A stretch of DNA of 19,063 bases from positions 1 to 19,063 of the forward strand of contig DAOUEU010000110.1 in the NCBI GenBank assembly GCA_034430255.1, written 5' to 3'. Each line of letters opens with the position of its first letter. Positions within the stretch are counted from its first letter, which is position 1. Position numbers and translations under genes: made by a program. The stretch is from DATKYK01 sp034430255. GTDB lineage: Bacteria > Chloroflexota > Dehalococcoidia > E44-bin15. The notes under the pieces are model-generated. The model searched no databases. It worked only from the letters and a program-made list of their open reading frames with translations, and was not told the DNA's origin. Positions 14,697 through 19,063 of this stretch are shown here, piece after piece.

Positions 14697-15971
14697 ATGC
14701 CGGCACAGGGAGGAAGGCTTTTCTACGGTTGGGTAATCGTAGCGGCCGCCTGGCTGGCGATGTTTGTTAGTTCGGCATCCATTGCCTCCTTCTCCATATT
14801 CGCCCCGGAACTGGAGGTGGAACTCGGCTGGTCCAGGGGAATGCTGTCCCTGGGATATTCCCTTAATACGATCATGATAGCGGTATTCGGGCTGGTAGCG
14901 GGGATGCTAGTGGATCGAATCGGGGTGAGAAGGCTCGTCATCATAGGTGCTGTCGTCGGAGGAGTTGGGACAGCCCTATTGAGTCAGATAACCCAGCCAT
15001 GGCAATTCCACCTGCTCTACGGGGTCCTCGCACCCTCAGGCATAGCGTTATGCTTCATCGTTCCTACAGTAGCCACGGTGCGGAGGTGGTTCATGCGGCG
15101 GGCGGCCCTGACTGTAGCTATCGCCATGACCGGTTCAGGGCTCGGTGTAGTCGTGCTATTGCCGCTTATCCACCGCCTAATCCAGGTTATTGGCTGGAGC
15201 CATAGCTACATCGTCCTTGGACTCATCATGGTGACGGGTGCCATCATAGGGGGAGCATTTCTGAAGAAAGACCCTGAATCATCGGGGGCGTACCCCGATG
15301 GCGCCAAGCCCGAGGCTGAGGAGCTTAAGCAGCGGTTGGACTTCCTCGCCCGCTCCGAGAAGTGGCCGGTAAAACAGGCCGTCAGGACCTCTAGCTGGTG
15401 GCTGCTCATACTCTCCCAGTTCTTTAATATCGCTGTAGTCGGGATCATTGGCCACCTGGTTTTCTGGGGGGGCGATCTGGATATACCATCAGGGGATGCA
15501 GTGACAATCCTGAGCTTCCTGGTGCTAGCAGCGGTGGCAGGCCGGCTCCTCGCTGGCTTTTTGTCCGATTGGATGATGTCCAGATTCGGCACCTCCCGGA
15601 AGCCAGCTTTATACCTCTGCACCATTGGCGTCGCTCTGGGGTGCTTTCTTGCTATGGGGGTCAGTAGCGAGAGGGAGCTTCTTTTAGTTTCTTTGCTTGT
15701 CGGATTCTGCTACGGATGCGGCCTCTCAGTTTTCCCAACATACCTGGGAGACCTGTTCGGGGTGGTTAGTATGTCGGCGCTCTTTGGTGTCGTGTTCCTG
15801 TTTTGTGCTGGGCTATTCGGAGCAATCGGCCCGGTACTATACGGATTCGTCCACGAAGCCAGTGGCTCTTATGACCTGGCCTTCCTGGTCACCGCAATAT
15901 TGTGCCTCGTCTCAGCGGTATCCCTGTTCCTGATCAGAGCACCGGTGAAGGCGACAAGAGACCAGAATTGA
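14697..15971 (+). CDS. MFS transporter, monocarboxylate/OFA-like
   Basis: Twelve-helix major facilitator of 424 residues. The opening GRLFYGWVIVAAAWLAMFVS and SFSIFAPELEVELGWSRGMLSLGYSL are typical of the oxalate-formate antiporter and monocarboxylate-transporter branch. The loop-2 motif is GMLVDRIGVRRLV (family GxLaDrxGrRr). A central cytoplasmic loop (KKDPESSGAYPDGAKPEAEELKQ and on) separates the two six-helix halves. The matching motif of the second half is GFLSDWMMSRFGTSRKPAL. The likely substrate is a small mono- or dicarboxylate, but this branch is broad and the binding residues cannot be read safely. Next to it and 55 bases downstream is a small probable lipoprotein on the same strand. 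Its promoter is divergent from that of the ABC operon. Confidence 0.9.
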   Translation: MPAQGGRLFYGWVIVAAAWLAMFVSSASIASFSIFAPELEVELGWSRGMLSLGYSLNTIMIAVFGLVAGMLVDRIGVRRLVIIGAVVGGVGTALLSQITQPWQFHLLYGVLAPSGIALCFIVPTVATVRRWFMRRAALTVAIAMTGSGLGVVVLLPLIHRLIQVIGWSHSYIVLGLIMVTGAIIGGAFLKKDPESSGAYPDGAKPEAEELKQRLDFLARSEKWPVKQAVRTSSWWLLILSQFFNIAVVGIIGHLVFWGGDLDIPSGDAVTILSFLVLAAVAGRLLAGFLSDWMMSRFGTSRKPALYLCTIGVALGCFLAMGVSSERELLLVSLLVGFCYGCGLSVFPTYLGDLFGVVSMSALFGVVFLFCAGLFGAIGPVLYGFVHEASGSYDLAFLVTAILCLVSAVSLFLIRAPVKATRDQN

Positions 15972-16026
15972 CGGCAGGGTATACTCTTGCTAGCATTGCG
16001 TCGGGAAACTGGAGAATGTAGATGAA

Positions 16027-16566
16027 ATGAAAATGAAGCGATTTATCGTGGTCATGCTCTTAGGTGTTCTGCTAGTGTCCTCACTCTCATGTGGAGGAGG
16101 TGAAGAACCAGCACCGACTCCCACACCATCTCTGGTAGTGAAGCCCTCAGCTGGCTATGTTCCTCAAGGGTGGTACCTTAGCAATGAAGACCCATATGGA
16201 ACATATGAGGAGCCAGATGGCACGGTGTGGGGTATGATTGAGTATACCGATACTGAGGACGCCGATTTTGTTCAGATATACTATGGCGATGTTCCCATCG
16301 AGCTAGAAGGACAGGAGACTAATAGTGATGCCCTGATTGGCAGGGCGGTCGTAGAGTCCATGTTCGAGCCGGATGAAACTGGAGTAATGATTGTAAGCGG
16401 TCAGGTAGCTGGCTATACCAAGACGTATTACTCAGACATGGACTGGTATGAGATGGAGATAGTTTTCGTTCTGGACTCAACCTGCATTGACATCTATACT
16501 ATCTATGATGCGACTTCTGAGGATGAAGCGCAAGTAATGTCAATCATAAACAGTATCTCGCCCTAG
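16027..16566 (+). CDS. Small secreted protein, probable lipoprotein, function unknown
   Basis: A 179-residue protein. The N-terminus has Lys/Arg (MKMKRF), a hydrophobic core (IVVMLLGVLLVSS) and LSCGGG, a plausible though imperfect lipobox with Cys22 as the lipid site. A short APTPTP linker follows, then a domain of about 140 residues with many acidic and aromatic residues (GYVPQGWYLSNEDPYG, VQIYYGDVP, KTYYSDMDWYEMEIVFV) and a C-terminal SEDEAQVMSIINSI. I do not recognise the domain; the pattern recalls small extracytoplasmic proteins of Chloroflexota and archaea that end in a similar 'helix after strand' way. GGAGAA (16011-16016) is 10 bases before the ATG. It follows the MFS gene by 55 bases and may be read through from it. 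Confidence 0.8.
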   Translation: MKMKRFIVVMLLGVLLVSSLSCGGGEEPAPTPTPSLVVKPSAGYVPQGWYLSNEDPYGTYEEPDGTVWGMIEYTDTEDADFVQIYYGDVPIELEGQETNSDALIGRAVVESMFEPDETGVMIVSGQVAGYTKTYYSDMDWYEMEIVFVLDSTCIDIYTIYDATSEDEAQVMSIINSISP

Positions 16567-16606
16567 CCAGGACACGCTAGCCACCCATTCCACGATAGGC
16601 AACCTG

Positions 16607-17725
16607 CTAGAGGGCCTCGATCCTTCCCTCGCTCACCCCAAACAGCGCTGCACCAGCCATAAATCCGGGGTCGAAGTGGTCGAGATCGGTGGTGGTGATC
16701 ACCACCTGCTGATAACCTGCAACAGAACCCAAAAGCTGATGACGCCGCGCCGCATCAAGCTCAGAAATAACGTCATCCAAAAGCAGGATTGGCTCATCAC
16801 CTATTCTTGAGCGCATAAAGCGAGCCTCGGCTAGCTTCAGAGATAGGGCGATGGTGCGCTGCTGGCCCCTGGAGCCATAGACATTCATATTGACATCGCC
16901 TGCCATAAATACCAGGTCATCGCGATGAGGACCGACCAGGCTCATCCCGCGGGCAATCTCCCTTTTACGAACATCCCGAAGCCTATCTCCAAAATCCATT
17001 GTGCCTGTACTGGGCAGATAATTGATACTCAATTTCTCCCGCCCTGCAGTTATCTGGTGGTGGATCGGCCGGGCCAGTTCGTTGAGCTCATCCACCATGA
17101 GCTCACGCTGCGCTATGAGATAGGAGCCCTGCTCCAGCAATTCCTGGTCCCAGAAGTCAAGCTGGCTCCCATCAGCACACCGCTCCCCGATTAACCTCAG
17201 GAGATGGTTTCGCTGCAGGAGCACCTTATTGTACTTCTGAAGTACGCTGAGGTATCTCGAATTGACCTGGGAGTTTGTCATGTCCAGGTAGCGGCGACGC
17301 AGCGAGGGTGTACTGCCAATTAGGTCAACGTCCTGAGAGCTAAAGAGCACCACGTTGACCCGACCGACCAGGTCGAGGGCGCGGCGGGGCACGCCGTTTA
17401 TCCTGATCCGCTTTTGAACATGCGCCTCAGGACTGGCATAGGCTACGTTCAGGGCGAGCTCCACCCGAAGGCTCTCCATCGTCTTCTGGACCTGGGCCGC
17501 CAGGCGGGCCACCGGGTGCTCCTCCCTTGAGATGGACCAGTTGATCAGTTCCCGCTCCGCTGTAGCACGATGGGACTTGGCGGTGGACAGGAGATAGATC
17601 GCCTCAAGGAGGTTGGTCTTACCCTGCGCATTACCGCCCTGGAGCACCGCCAGGTGTGGCGGTAGATCGAGCTCAAGGCGCTGGTAATTACGGAAGTTGG
17701 TCAGGCTTAAATGGGCGATGTGCAA
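16607..17725 (-). CDS. recF: DNA replication and repair protein RecF
   Basis: SMC-like ATPase that loads RecA at gaps together with RecO and RecR. At 372 residues it is full length. Marks are LTNFRNYQRLEL, Walker A GGNAQGKT (30-37), FSSQDVDLI with RRRYLDMT, the ABC-like signature region SLVGPHRDDL followed by GSRGQQRTIALSLKLAEA, and Walker B ILLLDDVISELD. The start is a TTG at 17725, supported by GGAGG 6 bases upstream and by family similarity from MHIAHLSLTNFRNY on. It is not next to dnaA, dnaN or gyrB here, so the usual origin cluster is absent. It is convergent with the lipoprotein gene (40 bases between stops). Confidence 0.95.
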   Translation of the reverse strand: MHIAHLSLTNFRNYQRLELDLPPHLAVLQGGNAQGKTNLLEAIYLLSTAKSHRATAERELINWSISREEHPVARLAAQVQKTMESLRVELALNVAYASPEAHVQKRIRINGVPRRALDLVGRVNVVLFSSQDVDLIGSTPSLRRRYLDMTNSQVNSRYLSVLQKYNKVLLQRNHLLRLIGERCADGSQLDFWDQELLEQGSYLIAQRELMVDELNELARPIHHQITAGREKLSINYLPSTGTMDFGDRLRDVRKREIARGMSLVGPHRDDLVFMAGDVNMNVYGSRGQQRTIALSLKLAEARFMRSRIGDEPILLLDDVISELDAARRHQLLGSVAGYQQVVITTTDLDHFDPGFMAGAALFGVSEGRIEAL

Positions 17726-17731
17726 ATGTTT

Positions 17732-17753
17732 CCTCCCCCCTCCACGTTGGAGG
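17732..17753 (-). promoter_or_regulatory. recF ribosome binding site next to a competing CCTCC hairpin
   Basis: On the minus strand the mRNA reads CCTCCAACGTGGAGG (17753-17739), a 6-bp hairpin, directly followed by the GGGAGG (17737-17732) that serves the TTG start. The CCTCC arm could pair with either GGAGG, so access to the start may depend on the fold. Confidence 0.45.
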
Positions 17754-18101
17754 TGCCACCACCTAGCTAATCGGACTATCGATAACCCCAGCCTAAATAT
17801 CTATATATCGCAGTAACCTTTGCCTCCATTCGGGGGCGAGGGCATCGATGCGATGAGACACTCTCCAGCCGAACCAGTTATACTCAGCCACGCTTCCAAT
17901 TCACCTAGCACCAGTGTCCCGGTGGATGCAAGCTGCACACTGCTTTTAACCTCGTGGTTCTCATTATATCACCTTTCCCCAGCCGTACCCCAGCTATCAG
18001 GCTTGTATACAACCCCATTAAATACAGCACTGATTTCCCGGGTAAAAGGGATTTGCTTGAAGCTACACTGAAATCGATGTAGAATGGGTTCAGTGGGATA
18101 T
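17754..18101. other. Intergenic region between divergent recF and the 18180 gene
   Basis: About 350 bases. A reading frame of 83 codons on the plus strand (17820-18071) has no ribosome binding site and a low-complexity, unprotein-like composition, so it is not called. No RNA gene or repeat was recognised. Confidence 0.5.
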
Positions 18102-18131
18102 TTGAAATTGGATTTTAGCACCGCTTAATAT
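18102..18131 (+). promoter_or_regulatory. Possible promoter of the 18180 gene
   Basis: TTGAAA (18102-18107) and TAATAT (18126-18131) are 18 bases apart, about 50 bases before the ATG. Confidence 0.5.
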
Positions 18132-18179
18132 GATTTGCGAGTATGCACTTAGGGAGACCCGCTATCATTCGCCCTCAGA

Positions 18180-18938
18180 ATGAAAACCTCAGAGCTCTAT
18201 CCAAGGGGTGGGTTAATGGAAATCGGAGATGACAGAATTAGATATGCCATAGATAATACCGAGGTATTAAGGCTGCCAACACAGCAACTGGCTACTTTTG
18301 GCACTACTCGTGTGAATTACTATTTACTAACGGTGCCCGTATACACCGAACTGGTACACCCTTCGCAAAAGAAGGAAGAGACAATTATCAGGGCGGGAAA
18401 AGTCAGTGCGGAGAGGCCACGGATAGTAACACCTTCATACCTTATAAATCTGGAAGGATTCGGTGAAAACGCAAGAAGATATCTTGAAGTGGTAATTAAG
18501 GAGTACGGACCTCATGCACCCGGACTTTTCTACAATTATAAGAACGAACCCAGGCCGGAAGCACTATCAATTGTATCAGACCCCCTGCCTGTGGTAGCGG
18601 GTACACTAAATGAGAAAATAGAAAAGGAAGGCGATATGCTCGCCGCAATTATTAAGGGTGTTGATGATTTATGGGATGTTTCACTGTTAAAATTTATTCA
18701 GGAATTAACCGAAGGTTCGATAAGAAGTAACATCTTGGAGATAGGAAGAAGAGGTCTATTAAATATAGATAGTGCCGGTGTGCCAATGGATGCCCGGTTA
18801 AGGATCGAAGAGCTATTCAGACAGGTTGAAAGGGGTGAAACTGACCCGTCTCTACTAAAGAGGGAGCTCGATAGATGGGAACTATTCACCGAGTATGAAG
18901 ACAGGTTTCTTTCTCTCTTCAGGGGGGAAAGTAAGTAA
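18180..18938 (+). CDS. Conserved-looking cytoplasmic protein, function unknown
   Basis: A 252-residue protein with no signal peptide or membrane segment. I do not recognise the family. The first half is mixed alpha/beta (RYAIDNTEVLRLP, TRVNYYLLTVPVYTELV, RPRIVTPSYLINLEGFG); GFGENARRYLEVVIKEYGP and LFYNYKNEPRPEAL stand out. The second half is strongly helical and charged (DDLWDVSLLKFIQELTEGSIRSNILE, MDARLRIEELFRQVERGETDPSLLKRELDRWELFTEYEDRFLSLF) and may form a coiled coil or protein-contact module. The ATG at 18180 has no ribosome binding site. A second ATG at 18216 has AAGGGGTGGG (18203-18212) close upstream and would give 240 residues. A two-box promoter lies upstream. Composition and length argue for a real gene. 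Confidence 0.75.
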   Translation: MKTSELYPRGGLMEIGDDRIRYAIDNTEVLRLPTQQLATFGTTRVNYYLLTVPVYTELVHPSQKKEETIIRAGKVSAERPRIVTPSYLINLEGFGENARRYLEVVIKEYGPHAPGLFYNYKNEPRPEALSIVSDPLPVVAGTLNEKIEKEGDMLAAIIKGVDDLWDVSLLKFIQELTEGSIRSNILEIGRRGLLNIDSAGVPMDARLRIEELFRQVERGETDPSLLKRELDRWELFTEYEDRFLSLFRGESK

Positions 18939-19063
18939 TAATAAAGCTGTTCTACAAGAAAGCAAAAGATTAGCAGTGTTTTTCCAGTAACTATGGTAAA
19001 ATTACCTGCCAGGTTTTTCCGATATATCTCGCGAAGTTCACCGGTACTCTTGTCCTGATTAGA
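18939..19063. other. Right edge, no gene seen
   Basis: The last 125 bases hold no reading frame that starts here. A TAAAAT (18997-19002) might be a -10 box for a gene outside the window, but there is no -35. Confidence 0.4.

Noticed and set aside
16607..17725. Chromosome origin near recF
   Set aside because: No dnaA, dnaN or gyrB is present and no cluster of DnaA boxes was seen in the flanks.
17820..18071. Reading frame of 83 codons on the plus strand upstream of the 18180 gene
   Set aside because: No ribosome binding site, Ser/Pro/Leu-rich low-complexity product, and it lies where recF and the 18180 gene need upstream control DNA.

Overview
The window looks like a chromosomal segment from an anaerobic bacterium, most likely an uncultured Dehalococcoidia-type Chloroflexota. 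This rests on gene content: formate-tetrahydrofolate ligase, a tungsten-type aldehyde ferredoxin oxidoreductase with a four-cluster ferredoxin, FdhD, an OFA/monocarboxylate-type MFS carrier, Thr-Pro-linker surface proteins and a CFI-box C-terminus. No rRNA or other taxonomic marker is present, so the assignment is an inference. No tRNA, CRISPR array, transposase or phage gene was seen.

Layout, left to right. Positions 1-867 (+) hold the C-terminal half of fhs, followed by a strong intrinsic terminator. queA (1034-2131, +) follows, with a -10 box so close to the ATG that the mRNA may be leaderless, and a 10-bp inverted repeat over its -35 region. A ccdA/TlpA-like pair (2209-3406, +) forms an envelope thiol-disulfide relay. 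Convergent to it are fdhD and mnmA (3508-5516, -). A membrane-anchored leucine-rich-repeat protein with a CFI-box C-terminus (5877-7037, -) comes next. A ferredoxin-AOR operon (7237-9596, -) has its own promoter. An ABC export-type operon (9753-14036, -) follows: ATPase with an N-terminal zinc ribbon, a small ABM-fold protein, and a 1000-residue FtsX/MacB-type permease. A gap of about 600 bp with a hairpin-rich element separates this from a divergent MFS carrier and a small probable lipoprotein (14697-16566, +). recF (16607-17725, -) and an unrecognised 252-residue protein (18180-18938, +) close the window.

How the genes may fit together. Fhs works in the methyl branch of one-carbon metabolism. 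AOR plus ferredoxin would oxidise aldehydes or reduce carboxylates with low-potential electrons. FdhD supplies sulfur to Mo/W-bis-pterin enzymes of the formate dehydrogenase type. The MFS carrier may move a monocarboxylate. The rest is tRNA modification (queA, mnmA), DNA repair (recF) and cell-envelope functions.

No complete new multi-gene system is obvious. The points most worth a second look are the Cys4 zinc ribbon fused to a LolD/MacB-type ATPase, an FdhD whose usual cysteine loop has no cysteine, the recurring extended -10 motif TGCTATAAT before four transcription units, and the LRR/CFI-box surface protein.
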